The position numbers were made by a program, and so were the translations under genes. Below the pieces are notes generated by a model. That model made no database searches. It had not been told where the DNA came from and saw only the letters and a list, made by a program, of their open reading frames with translations. DNA of 64,000 nucleotides, from positions 1 to 64,000 of the forward strand of contig JAIPFM010000030.1 in the NCBI GenBank assembly GCA_021736645.1, in the 5' to 3' direction. Of this stretch, positions 16,326 through 25,232 are shown piece by piece (positions within the stretch are counted from its first letter, which is position 1; every line of letters starts with the position of its first letter). Origin of the DNA: Phycisphaerae bacterium. Its GTDB lineage: Bacteria; Planctomycetota; Phycisphaerae; Sedimentisphaerales; Anaerobacaceae.

Positions 16326-17918
16326 TCAGTCTTCAACCAGGGTCAGGTCTTCGGCCGGTTTCCTGTATTTTTTGTCAGCGATATACGATCGGGTCTCGTC
16401 CACCATGGACTGCGTAATGTTGTACTCATAGTCGCCGTAATCCTTGACCGCGACCTGCCCCACCTTGAAGAAACCCCAGGCCTCGAAGAAGTCGGTCAGA
16501 TCCAGCCCGGCCACATCGCAGCAGATCTTCACGAACTCGAACTGGTTGAGGATCGATGCATTCCTGCGGCCTGCATCGGGACGGTTGCGCATCTGCTCCA
16601 TCACATCGGCGTAGAAGTCGGGCCTGCCGTTGCGAGAGAAATAGAGATGGAGCTGCCAGAAGGGCACCAGGCGGTCGAATACATCCTGGCATTCCAGGAA
16701 CGATATCCTGGGACTCGCCTCGATGATGTTCTTGCGTGCGGACGCGTAGTTCTTCTGGGCATGCAGTCGACTCTCATTGCCCATACCGGTGACCGTGTAC
16801 ATGGAGAAGATGTTGCAGCTCACCTCGGTCATGCCGCCCCAGGTCATTTGCGGATTCATCTGCAGCACGTGTCCTGTCTCGTGGGAGAAGCCCCAGCAGG
16901 GGTCCCCGCTAATCACGACCTCGGGATCCGCCACCATGCGCATGGTGCCTCTGTTGCCGAGGTAGGCCACGCCGTCGCCGTCGCGGAACATGTAGTAGTT
17001 GAAGTTCACGCGCGCCAGGATGCGATTTCTGGGCACCTTGTCGTACTTGACCAGTCCCATGAGCGTGTAGTGGTGATTGAGCAGGGTGTCGTAGTTTCGG
17101 ATCAGCTCCACACCCTTGCCGCGTGTGTACACATTGAACCACTCCACCGGATAGGCGACCTGGATGTGACGGCCTCGGGCATCCATGATGGGGCTCACCG
17201 CCTCATCCAGGAGCCGGTCCCAATCCTCGTTCGTGTGTTTTGACAGGTCGAAGAATCCATTGACCCGGCCCGTGGGAAAGTGAACGGGCACCCTGGGCGC
17301 CAGGTCTGCCTGGTCGTCGAAGTAGCTCACATAGACATTGCCGCCCTTGTTCACGGTGATCACGTTCATGCCCTCTTCCAGGGCAATGCGCTGCTTGTGC
17401 AGACCCCATCCATTGGGATCCTCGGTGGGCTTGATGCCCGCGGCAGGCTTGCGAGTCCAGTCGGGGATCAGCAGCGAGAGGGCCTTGCCCCCGGTGCGGC
17501 CCACGAACACCACGTGCTCACCGGGCTCCAGGCAGATGCCGGTGATGTTTTCGTAGCGGCTGAAGCCGTTGCCGAGCTTCAGGGTCAGGCCCAGGGCACG
17601 CGGCGAGGGATACGCCTCGTAGGCGGCCGCACGATAGGTCGCGTCGTACGTCCCGTTCAGCATGTCGGACGCCACGGTCCTGAGCAGGTCGCTCTGGAAG
17701 GCGTCCAGGTCCTTCTTCTGCACGCCCGGCTTCAACTCGGTACAGCCGGGGCCGGTAAAGAATACCATGTCGGCCTGCAGTGCCTCTCGATCCTGGCCGG
17801 CATCCCATTGGACTGTGGCCGCCGGGGCGTTTGCCGGCGGTTCAACGGCTGCCTGCGCAAAGGCCCAATGGGTCAAAGTCAATACAGTTACCACGCCAAA
17901 GACATACAATCGTTTCAT
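16326..17918 (-). CDS. Secreted peptidase M60 (enhancin/mucinase-like)
   Basis: 530 residues. The ATG at 17918 is preferred because AGGAG sits six bases upstream and a signal peptide (hydrophobic 4-23) follows at once. The catalytic gluzincin motif HETGH is at 346-350 with the probable third ligand in GGMTEVSCN (Glu365), 15 residues downstream. Family context is also present: NFNYYMFRDGDGVAYLGNRGT before it and VPFWQLHLYF after it. M60 enzymes from gut and pathogenic bacteria cut mucin-type O-glycoproteins. Its location between an acetylesterase and a sialidase fusion supports that job. The N-terminal 250 residues are a beta-sandwich-like region seen in family members. Confidence 0.85.
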   Translation of the reverse strand: MKRLYVFGVVTVLTLTHWAFAQAAVEPPANAPAATVQWDAGQDREALQADMVFFTGPGCTELKPGVQKKDLDAFQSDLLRTVASDMLNGTYDATYRAAAYEAYPSPRALGLTLKLGNGFSRYENITGICLEPGEHVVFVGRTGGKALSLLIPDWTRKPAAGIKPTEDPNGWGLHKQRIALEEGMNVITVNKGGNVYVSYFDDQADLAPRVPVHFPTGRVNGFFDLSKHTNEDWDRLLDEAVSPIMDARGRHIQVAYPVEWFNVYTRGKGVELIRNYDTLLNHHYTLMGLVKYDKVPRNRILARVNFNYYMFRDGDGVAYLGNRGTMRMVADPEVVISGDPCWGFSHETGHVLQMNPQMTWGGMTEVSCNIFSMYTVTGMGNESRLHAQKNYASARKNIIEASPRISFLECQDVFDRLVPFWQLHLYFSRNGRPDFYADVMEQMRNRPDAGRRNASILNQFEFVKICCDVAGLDLTDFFEAWGFFKVGQVAVKDYGDYEYNITQSMVDETRSYIADKKYRKPAEDLTLVED

Positions 17919-17994
17919 GAAGGCTCCTGTCATCATCTTGGTTACTCATTTTCTGTTTCATGTGGATGCGTCAACTATTGATAAGACGCCTGTG

Positions 17995-20763
17995 TCACGG
18001 CAATACTGTGGCCTGTGCCGCGGTCCAGCCCGGCAGTTCGCCGTGGCCGGTCTTGTCGCCCTGAAGCAGCCAGCTCAGGTTGAACCGGGCCAGGGTCCCG
18101 CCCCCGGCAGGTCCGCCCTCGAACAAAAGGTAGATCCAGCCTTCTGCAGGCGTGCTCGGTCGGCCGGCATTGAGCGACGAATAGGCGAAGGGGCCCTCGT
18201 AGACCAGGCGCTTGATCGGCCAGGTGCGCCCGCCATCGAAACTGGCCCACACAGTGCCGTGGTGACGTCCGTTGTCACTCTCGATATTGCTGAAGACCAG
18301 AATGTCCCTGCCTCGAACGGGCAGGCGCACCAGACCGCCCATGAGACCGTAGTCACGGACCTGATCCCCATCGGGCAGCACCTCGCAGATGGCCAGGTCG
18401 TTCCAGGTCTGGCCGCCGTTGTCACTCCAGGCCGTCCATCGGCGTCGAGGGTTCACGCCCTCGGGCGCCCAATGCCTGCGTGAATTGTAATAGATCCGCC
18501 CGTCGGACAGTTCGACCACGGCGGCCTCGCCTGTGCCGTTGGCCGGGAAGGGATCGCTGGTATGCCAGATTCTGCCGCCGTCGTCACTGTAGATGGCGTT
18601 GGTGTAGTGCTGGGGCCACAGGGCCCTGTCGTTCTTGCCGGCGTACCAGCGCGTCGGGCGCACCAGGCGTCCGGCATACCTGCCGTGGCGCAGGGTGATG
18701 CCGTGCTCATTCATGTGCATCGAGGGTGCGCGGTCGTCCCTGTCCGAATGGATGACAGTGTCCTGGACTCGCCAGATCTTGCCCTGGTCAGTGGACCGAT
18801 ACACGGAGATCTCAGCAGGCGGGTGACTGGCCTCGACAAAGGCCAGGATGTCACCGGTGTTCTCGTCCACGGTCACACCGCCGCCCATGAATCCCCGGCC
18901 CACCTGAATCTCGTCGCCCCAGGTCCGGCCGCCGTCCTCGCTGCGGCGCACGATGACACCGTTCCAGAAGGCCAGGACCGTGCCGTCCGTGGCCACCACG
19001 ACCGAGGGAAAACGATCGCCTGAGAACACCTGCTGCATGGCCATGTTGGGCTCGCCCAGGAACGGATCGAGTGGGCCTTCGGCTGGCAGTTCCGCAGCGG
19101 TCAGTCCCGGGTCGGGCGCCTGCGCGACCTTCTCACGGACCCGCTCCAGCGAGACCATGCCGTTGTCCACGGCACCGTCAAAGGCGTACCAGTGCGTGGT
19201 TGCGGCATAGTCGATCTTTCGTTTCGGCTGCCAGTGGAACAACTCCATGTCAAACTTCAACCGGCTCTTGAACGGGATGCGGTCGTGGACTCTGACCCGC
19301 ACGTTGGTGGTGTGTCCGATGCCCCAGTTGCCCCGGGCAATGGGCTGCGCGTGGAACGGCGCGTGGAACGGACGCGTGTGGTTGAAGGCGTACCCGAAGT
19401 AGTCTTCCGAGCCCGTGCCGAAATGCGAGGGAAAGGTGTCCCCATCCACCCAGATCTTTTCGTCCCCTTCACCCCACCACGGGCCGATCCAGCGACCGTC
19501 CGTCCAGTGGATGCGCGGGCGATTGTAGAGTGACAGGGAATCCCCCACATACACACCCCGGCCGTCGAGGGTGAGGTAATTCCACGCCTCCATGTGCTCG
19601 AAGTCGTCGCCGACAAATTGCTTCAGGTTCTCGCCCCGCCAGGCCGTGTGAAAGGTCATGGTCCGGTTCGTCCAGTCCCAGGCGGCGATGCCGAGGTCGT
19701 CGAATGCCAGGTCAACCGATTCGGTGGTACTGCAGTTCGTCACACGCACCGTGGCCGATTCCCTGAACGGCATGGGCCACCAGCAGGTCATCCAGCCGTC
19801 CTTTTCCACCTGGCGCCACCACGTCTGATAGGGATTGAGGCCCAGGCCCGATCCAAAGAACTCACCGAACGGCGCCCACACGGTTTGTTTGCCGTCAAAG
19901 TCTGCGCTGACGACTGTCGACCGCAGGGCCTGGGACATGTCCCCTGCGTCCAGGCGAAGACGGAGACGACAGATCGCACCCGGGCCTTCGATGCTTCGTA
20001 TCATGGACTGGCCGGGGCCGAGTCTCTCTGTGCCGCCCTGGATGGTGCGATCGATGGCCAGGACATGGTCCTGCGGATGTAAGAGTGCGCGCCCGGCCCT
20101 GGCGATCAATGCTTCGTTGGCCTGAAGGTCCGACCGGGTCAGGGTCTTGACAGGGGTGCCCTCTGCATACTGCATATAATTGATGATGTAAAAGAGCGAG
20201 TGGTTGGTAAAGGCCGGTGACGTATGGGTGAAGTCAGACTCGACACTGGGACTCTCGAAGGTGATCTTGCAGTGCCGGCCAAAAGGGATCGGCAGATAGA
20301 GATTGCGCCCGCCTCCGCAAACGGCGGCAAACGGCGGCCCGGTGATGGCACGCCCTCCAATGAGTTCGTCGCCAGTGCCTGCGAAGATCGGGGCCTCGGC
20401 TCCGTCCAGGTAGATGCGGATCGTGCCCGCGCCGCGGTACTGGGTCTGCCACCATCTCGTGACAGCACCCGGCCCGTCCACATCCAGCATGATCCATTCA
20501 TCCCGTCCGGCCCTGCGATCACACCCGTAAAACTGGTCAAAGTCGGCACCGGCAAACCAGTCTGCCGTGCCCGGGGTCTTGGAACGCCGATTGCAACTGC
20601 TGGCCTGCCGGCACACGAACTCGGGCTCAGGAAACTCGGCGATGTCGGCGCGGTCCAGCATCTGCTCCAGGAGACTTTGCAGATCGATCTGTCCGGCCTG
20701 GCTGATCTGGAAAGGTAATAATGACAATCCCAGCAAAATGCCTGCCACAATGTTTCGCATCAT
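17995..20763 (-). CDS. GH172 (DUF2961) - sialidase-like fusion, secreted
   Basis: 922 residues from the first of tandem ATGs at 20763/20760; GAGG is five bases upstream. A signal peptide is followed by a DUF2961/GH172 domain (about 30-560), with WIMLDVDGPGAVTRWW, FPSHFGTGSEDYFGYAF and ARGNWGIGHTTNVRVRV. A six-bladed sialidase-like propeller follows (about 590-910) with five Asp-boxes: SEDGGRTW, STDQGKIW, SDDGGRIW, SDNGGQTW and SFDGGRTW. GH172 enzymes act on arabinofuranose or fructofuranose linkages. The sialidase half may remove sialic or related acids. I know no characterised enzyme with this pairing. It is first in its gene cluster. Confidence 0.83.
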   Translation of the reverse strand: MMRNIVAGILLGLSLLPFQISQAGQIDLQSLLEQMLDRADIAEFPEPEFVCRQASSCNRRSKTPGTADWFAGADFDQFYGCDRRAGRDEWIMLDVDGPGAVTRWWQTQYRGAGTIRIYLDGAEAPIFAGTGDELIGGRAITGPPFAAVCGGGRNLYLPIPFGRHCKITFESPSVESDFTHTSPAFTNHSLFYIINYMQYAEGTPVKTLTRSDLQANEALIARAGRALLHPQDHVLAIDRTIQGGTERLGPGQSMIRSIEGPGAICRLRLRLDAGDMSQALRSTVVSADFDGKQTVWAPFGEFFGSGLGLNPYQTWWRQVEKDGWMTCWWPMPFRESATVRVTNCSTTESVDLAFDDLGIAAWDWTNRTMTFHTAWRGENLKQFVGDDFEHMEAWNYLTLDGRGVYVGDSLSLYNRPRIHWTDGRWIGPWWGEGDEKIWVDGDTFPSHFGTGSEDYFGYAFNHTRPFHAPFHAQPIARGNWGIGHTTNVRVRVHDRIPFKSRLKFDMELFHWQPKRKIDYAATTHWYAFDGAVDNGMVSLERVREKVAQAPDPGLTAAELPAEGPLDPFLGEPNMAMQQVFSGDRFPSVVVATDGTVLAFWNGVIVRRSEDGGRTWGDEIQVGRGFMGGGVTVDENTGDILAFVEASHPPAEISVYRSTDQGKIWRVQDTVIHSDRDDRAPSMHMNEHGITLRHGRYAGRLVRPTRWYAGKNDRALWPQHYTNAIYSDDGGRIWHTSDPFPANGTGEAAVVELSDGRIYYNSRRHWAPEGVNPRRRWTAWSDNGGQTWNDLAICEVLPDGDQVRDYGLMGGLVRLPVRGRDILVFSNIESDNGRHHGTVWASFDGGRTWPIKRLVYEGPFAYSSLNAGRPSTPAEGWIYLLFEGGPAGGGTLARFNLSWLLQGDKTGHGELPGWTAAQATVLP

Positions 20764-20962
20764 CAGTCCTCTTCTTTGGAACATCTCTGTTAACGCCTGA
20801 TCAAGTATCAAGGGCACTCATTTCAACCTTCAATCCTACTGGACGGTGTATGGAAATCCACACGGAGCCCGCCATTACCCAGTATATTAAGCTAAATAGA
20901 TCCCCCTGGACACAGGTTTTTCACGTGTTCTGGAGGCGCCCAAAATTGCCTCTTCGACACAG

Positions 20963-21090
20963 GGCGGGATGCCTGACAAACTCTGAAGCGAGACTGCATA
21001 GCCTGTGACAGATCCCGGCTTGGTGCGGTCAGCCGAGTGAGTGAAGGCATATTGGAATAGGCCAAAATCAGCGATCAAGGCAAATCCGGG
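20963..21090. repeat. Dispersed intergenic repeat, copy 1 (585-bp gap)
   Basis: This stretch matches 32670-32795 in the same orientation over about 125 bp. Long identical cores include GAAGCGAGACTGC, TGTGACAGATCC and TGAAGGCATATTGGAATA. The gap 20764-21348 holds no other recognisable feature; an open minus frame across it (20887-21222) translates the repeat. On the minus strand both copies read ALIADFG(L/I)FQYAF ... PGSVT..AVSLQSL in one frame, with small indels that together keep that frame. Confidence 0.75.
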
Positions 21091-21348
21091 AAAGCCGAGC
21101 TTCCATGTATTGTGGTTGTCGCAGTTTACACCAAAAACAACACCAAGCAACTCATCACTGCTGCTTTCGGGCCAATAGGGCCGTTTTGCCAACGGATCTC
21201 TGGATGTCCCGCCAGAATTCACGCCTGTTCCTGCAGGTAACCTGCAGCTTTTTCAATGCCTCATTGTATCTAACACGGTCAACACTCGATCCATCGGTTT
21301 GTGCTCAAATATCGACATCTTCCCTTCAATTTCGCTCTGGACAGGAGA

Positions 21349-22185
21349 TCAATGAGACAACACATACATCATCAGATTGATTCCCATCTTGATAGATTCG
21401 TCATAGCCGTGAAGCCCTCTTCCTCCAAAGCGGTTCGGGACATTGGGGCCGAACCAGGTCTGGGTTCGGTCTGCCCAGCCGCAGTGAATATCTGTGGCAG
21501 AAAGCAGAACAGCCAAGCGGTCTCCGACAAATATGCCGCGCGGCGGCAACTGCGTGCCTTGAACATACGGCATACCGATCTGGCTGAGATCGTACATGTT
21601 GTGAAAAATCTCATGCTGTGTCCCGATCGTTTTCACAGCAGTCTTGCCAAAAACTTCCTCGAGCATTCGACATGAACTCTGATAGAAGAAATCACCCGGC
21701 CCATGAGACACACAGTCATCCATCAGCATGAAACCTCCCTGGTCCACATAGTCCTTGAAGTTTTTTTTCTGCGTGTCATTGAATGCATAATGCCCCCCTG
21801 CTGTCATAAAAAGAAACGGGAACTTGTGCAGATGATGGGCGTAGTTGAGGTCAAGCACGGCATTGAAATGTACCGCATCGCCACGCCCGGGCCGGTTCCT
21901 TCGCAGTTCCGGAAACAGTTTCACCTGACATCGAACGACCTGGCTGAACTCATCAAGCAGGTAGGTCTCGCCCACAGGCTGAATATTCCAGGGATCCCCT
22001 GCGCTGAGATCTGAATCGAATTTCACTCGGCCTATGAAACAGTCATAGTCGTGCAGGTCCGGCGGAATAAAATGGCCTGTCACGGCTGAAGGACTTGCTG
22101 ACCACACTGCGGGGACAGCCGCAGCGCCCAGCATCGTGCCCGCTGCATGACGTAAGAATGTTCGTCTGGTTCTCATCTCATCCAT
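21349..22185 (-). CDS. Tat-exported DUF4159 protein
   Basis: 278 residues. The N terminus carries a twin-arginine signal (RTRRTFLRHAAGTMLGAAAVP), implying export of a folded protein. The body is a DUF4159 domain, with FDSDLSAGDPWNIQPVGETYLLDEF, FPFLFMTAGGHYAFN, GGFMLMDDC and a late GINLMMYVLSH. DUF4159 proteins have a class-I amidotransferase-like fold and usually sit at the end of MoxR/BatA/VWA loci, as here. It follows the caspase-like gene by 2 bp, so it belongs to that operon. Molecular function of the family is unknown. Confidence 0.82.
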   Translation of the reverse strand: MDEMRTRRTFLRHAAGTMLGAAAVPAVWSASPSAVTGHFIPPDLHDYDCFIGRVKFDSDLSAGDPWNIQPVGETYLLDEFSQVVRCQVKLFPELRRNRPGRGDAVHFNAVLDLNYAHHLHKFPFLFMTAGGHYAFNDTQKKNFKDYVDQGGFMLMDDCVSHGPGDFFYQSSCRMLEEVFGKTAVKTIGTQHEIFHNMYDLSQIGMPYVQGTQLPPRGIFVGDRLAVLLSATDIHCGWADRTQTWFGPNVPNRFGGRGLHGYDESIKMGINLMMYVLSH

Positions 22186-22187
22186 TT

Positions 22188-23048
22188 CTATTGACCTCGC
22201 CGGGGGACAATGGTTTCGGTTATCTCGAAATAGAATTGCGCAGCCCGAGCCCCATCTTTCCCGCTCTGCAGGAACAACCAGGGTTGCTGACTGGGCACGC
22301 CGTCGCCGTCGTCTTCCAGCAGGGCGTTCTCAGACTTGTACCAATTCTCCTGCAGGTAAAATGCATCCAGGGATCGACATGTGGCCTGGAACGCGTCCAG
22401 CAATGACAGCCGTGCGTCAGGGTCGGCGTCCGATTTTTTTTGTGTCAAGGCAGGCACAAAGTGCTCACTGAACCTGGGGCTGCTGGACTGATCACCGCGT
22501 GCTGAACACACCACAATGTGATTGGGGTCTGTCAGGTCTTCGAGTGCCAGACCCGCACAAGGGCAATCCAGAACGATCAATTTCTGCTTGGCCTTGATCA
22601 CACGGAGCCATGTATCGAGTTCGTGGTGCGTGATGTCCTGGCCTCGGACATTCAGACGCAGCGTGCTGTGTGCACGATTGGCCTGTCCAGTGAAGTAGAA
22701 CACAAATTTGTCCACCGGCCGAGTGTTCAGGGCCAGAGTCTCAAGTTTCTTTTTCAGCCCCTCGCGCGTGCAGGCCGTGGCATTCGGGTCAAAGGCCGAA
22801 GAGTGCGTATCACAGACAACATCCACGGCCTCCGGATCCATGCCAACCTGATCCGTAAAGAAATGGGAAAGACCCGAAATCACACGTGTCTGGGCCTGAC
22901 TCACCTCAGTATCCTGCAGTATACCGCCGCAGATCACGACCTGCCAGGTTTCTGCCCGGGCCTGGGCACAGGGGTAAACCCGGGCCACCGCAATCAATAG
23001 AACACATTGGGTCAGTAAAGTCACATGCTTCATGATATGGTCATCCAT
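22188..23048 (-). CDS. Secreted caspase-like (C13/C14 fold) protein with a degenerate active site
   Basis: 286 residues; AGAGGG lies five bases before the ATG and a signal peptide ends near CAQARA (32). The core follows the caspase-like pattern of planctomycete proteins: a strand DKFVFYFTGQANRAHSTLRL, then helix and KLIVLDCPCAGLALE. In active relatives these read SGHx and LDxCxSG. Here the catalytic His position is Gln122 and the catalytic Cys position is Pro163, flanked by Cys162 and Cys164. The alignment is mine. If right, the protein is a pseudo-protease or uses a shifted Cys. It is embedded between the VWA and DUF4159 genes of the MoxR operon. Confidence 0.6.
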   Translation of the reverse strand: MDDHIMKHVTLLTQCVLLIAVARVYPCAQARAETWQVVICGGILQDTEVSQAQTRVISGLSHFFTDQVGMDPEAVDVVCDTHSSAFDPNATACTREGLKKKLETLALNTRPVDKFVFYFTGQANRAHSTLRLNVRGQDITHHELDTWLRVIKAKQKLIVLDCPCAGLALEDLTDPNHIVVCSARGDQSSSPRFSEHFVPALTQKKSDADPDARLSLLDAFQATCRSLDAFYLQENWYKSENALLEDDGDGVPSQQPWLFLQSGKDGARAAQFYFEITETIVPRRGQ

Positions 23049-23057
23049 AAAAACCCT

Positions 23058-25232
23058 CTACACAAGCCCCTTTGCCCGCCTCAAGAACCACTGCAAAAAC
23101 AACATCATACACAAAAACACGAACACACCCCATCTTGGCCAGATGGATTGGAGTTCCGGGGCCTGGTGGGCCATGTGATACGGCTCAAACTGATCAAAGG
23201 AGTGCGCCTCGATCTGGTTGGCATCCATGTACCGGGCACCCACGTACTCACAGAGTGTTCGCAAAAATGCCTTGTCACAGCGTGTATCATCCATTTCATG
23301 CCTCACGGCATCAAGTTCTGCAGCGATCATCTTCTCTCCCAGGTACACGTCACGATGTTCCACGCGCACACGCGCAAACACCGAGGTGCCCTGAAACTCC
23401 GGTATCGTGACCATGTAGGTGCCTGGCCAGGCCTCTGTCATTCGTGTGATGCGGTCATTGAATTCGAGCAGCACCGTGGCCTCGTGCGCAGCGGCAAAGT
23501 CCTGATCCGTCACACTGGCTTCAAAGATGAGATCTGTCTTGTCACTGCCACGTCTGACAAAGACCTCAATGTGGCTCTGTCGGCTGGGCTGCTCCCCCAC
23601 ATCCGTGACAATATCCCTCAGCAGGTTGAACAGAGGGCCGTCCGTCTGATCCTCTCGGTAGAGCTGATACAGATTGCGACTGTTGATGATTGCCGTCTTG
23701 CCTCGTCCAAGGCGCTGGGTGCAGACCAGGGGATTTTCCCCGCATGTCAGGGCCGTGAACGCGGCGGGCTTCTTCTTGGCGGATCCATAGGCCGCGTCAA
23801 TGTCTTGGCCTCGGGGCTTGTCATCGCACACAGACTCTGAGTACTGTTGATCCCGGCCCTCCGGCGTGAGGCGCAGCCCGCGCGTGGATTTGGGTGCCGC
23901 GGTCTCATCAAACGTCACAGGGATCAGAGTACGGATTTTTTCAATGTCGCACTGATCCAGTGCAAACGGCTCGCGCCCCGGCAGGAAAACCACGGAGCCG
24001 CCGCGTTTTGTGACAAAGTCGTACAGCTCTGCAATCTGTTTGGCAGAAAACTGGTCAAATCGACAGGGGCCCAGCACAATCAGGTCATATTGATTCAGCT
24101 CGACTGCCGTGTCTGGAAAATGGCGAGGCTGATCAGCCTGATCAGTCTGTTCTTTTAGCAGATTGGGATCCATAATGGCATCGAATGCGAACTCAAGCTG
24201 CACCCTGAGATCCCGCGAAAGACACTGCCTGATCCTGCCAATGTCAAAACTCGCGACCTGTGTATAGAGCAGTACACGCAGTCCCGTATCTGCCTGAATG
24301 TCCACGAGACGCGTGCGCACATTATTAGACACATTCGACTCCCCATACACGGCCGCGGCCCTGACGGTGACCTCGTCAATGCCTGGCGTCAGGGCATAGG
24401 CAGAGAAGCTCACGTCTTGCGGCTCGTTGTCCTGCAGTGCCACGAGGGTTGTGCGATCCGTTAAGACCTCGTTGATCCACAGTTCCACCTCAATGGGTTG
24501 ACGGTCAAGCTGCTGCGCTGTGACCTGGGCCACAATATCGTAACGCTGATCCGCGCGCACTGCGATTGGTGCCGTGACCGACCTGACACACACATCTTTG
24601 AGGGGTGTATCATGCCCACAGGCCACGATCATGACCGGGCAGTCTTGGCTGGGCAGTTTCGCATAAGACGTCACCTGTTTGTTGTCCACCTGACCGTCTG
24701 TGAAAATCACCACGCCGGACAGGCTCGGCTCGCGCCCTTGATCCCCCTCACGGTCTGCCTGAACCCTGTCAGACAGTCTGGCCAGAGCCACTTCGAGATC
24801 GCTGCGACTGCCCCACTGCTGGCCCAGGTCCCCGCGCGCGAGGGTGCGAAACCTGCTGTCGAAACTGGCCCACCGGCACCGGGGCCTGTCTGACGGGGTG
24901 TTCACAAAGTGCTGATCAAATACAGTCAGGGCGTGATCCAGGCGTGTCTGCAGCGGGTCCGCCACGCTCATGCTCTCGCTGGTGTCAAAACAAACCAGCA
25001 GCGTGTTCTGCGCCTTGTACTCAGTCAGATGCACGCGTGAGGGATTCCACGCCAAGACTATCAGTGCAAGAATCGACGCCAGGTTGAGCACACCCAGTAC
25101 CCAGCGAAAGACCGGTAGACTGTCAAGTGCTTTGGATCGAAATGACCACACCCACAGTATTGTCATGAAGCCCAAGAGCAAAGTCGCTGTAAGGTGGCCT
25201 GGGTAGTTTGTTAAAACAAGATGGCTCATCAC
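23058..25232 (-). CDS. VWA-domain membrane protein with an amidotransferase-like middle domain
   Basis: 724 residues. Two N-terminal TM helices (about 13-30 and 42-62) are followed by a von Willebrand A domain with a good MIDAS start (LLVCFDTSESMS, 80-89). Beta-sandwich segments come next, then a region like the glutamine-amidotransferase-type module often seen in these proteins (YDLIVLGPCRFDQFS, RGGSVVFLPGREPF). A final TM helix lies near 700-717. Its start overlaps the stop of the upstream gene by four bases. The family is common in planctomycetes beside BatA-like proteins. It probably assembles protein complexes at the membrane with the MoxR ATPase; its target is unknown. Confidence 0.8.
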   Translation of the reverse strand: MMSHLVLTNYPGHLTATLLLGFMTILWVWSFRSKALDSLPVFRWVLGVLNLASILALIVLAWNPSRVHLTEYKAQNTLLVCFDTSESMSVADPLQTRLDHALTVFDQHFVNTPSDRPRCRWASFDSRFRTLARGDLGQQWGSRSDLEVALARLSDRVQADREGDQGREPSLSGVVIFTDGQVDNKQVTSYAKLPSQDCPVMIVACGHDTPLKDVCVRSVTAPIAVRADQRYDIVAQVTAQQLDRQPIEVELWINEVLTDRTTLVALQDNEPQDVSFSAYALTPGIDEVTVRAAAVYGESNVSNNVRTRLVDIQADTGLRVLLYTQVASFDIGRIRQCLSRDLRVQLEFAFDAIMDPNLLKEQTDQADQPRHFPDTAVELNQYDLIVLGPCRFDQFSAKQIAELYDFVTKRGGSVVFLPGREPFALDQCDIEKIRTLIPVTFDETAAPKSTRGLRLTPEGRDQQYSESVCDDKPRGQDIDAAYGSAKKKPAAFTALTCGENPLVCTQRLGRGKTAIINSRNLYQLYREDQTDGPLFNLLRDIVTDVGEQPSRQSHIEVFVRRGSDKTDLIFEASVTDQDFAAAHEATVLLEFNDRITRMTEAWPGTYMVTIPEFQGTSVFARVRVEHRDVYLGEKMIAAELDAVRHEMDDTRCDKAFLRTLCEYVGARYMDANQIEAHSFDQFEPYHMAHQAPELQSIWPRWGVFVFLCMMLFLQWFLRRAKGLV

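Noticed and set aside
20887-21222. 111-codon minus-strand frame across the first dispersed repeat
   Set aside because: Only the repeat part resembles anything (the second copy); the rest is unsupported. Reported as a repeat instead of a gene.
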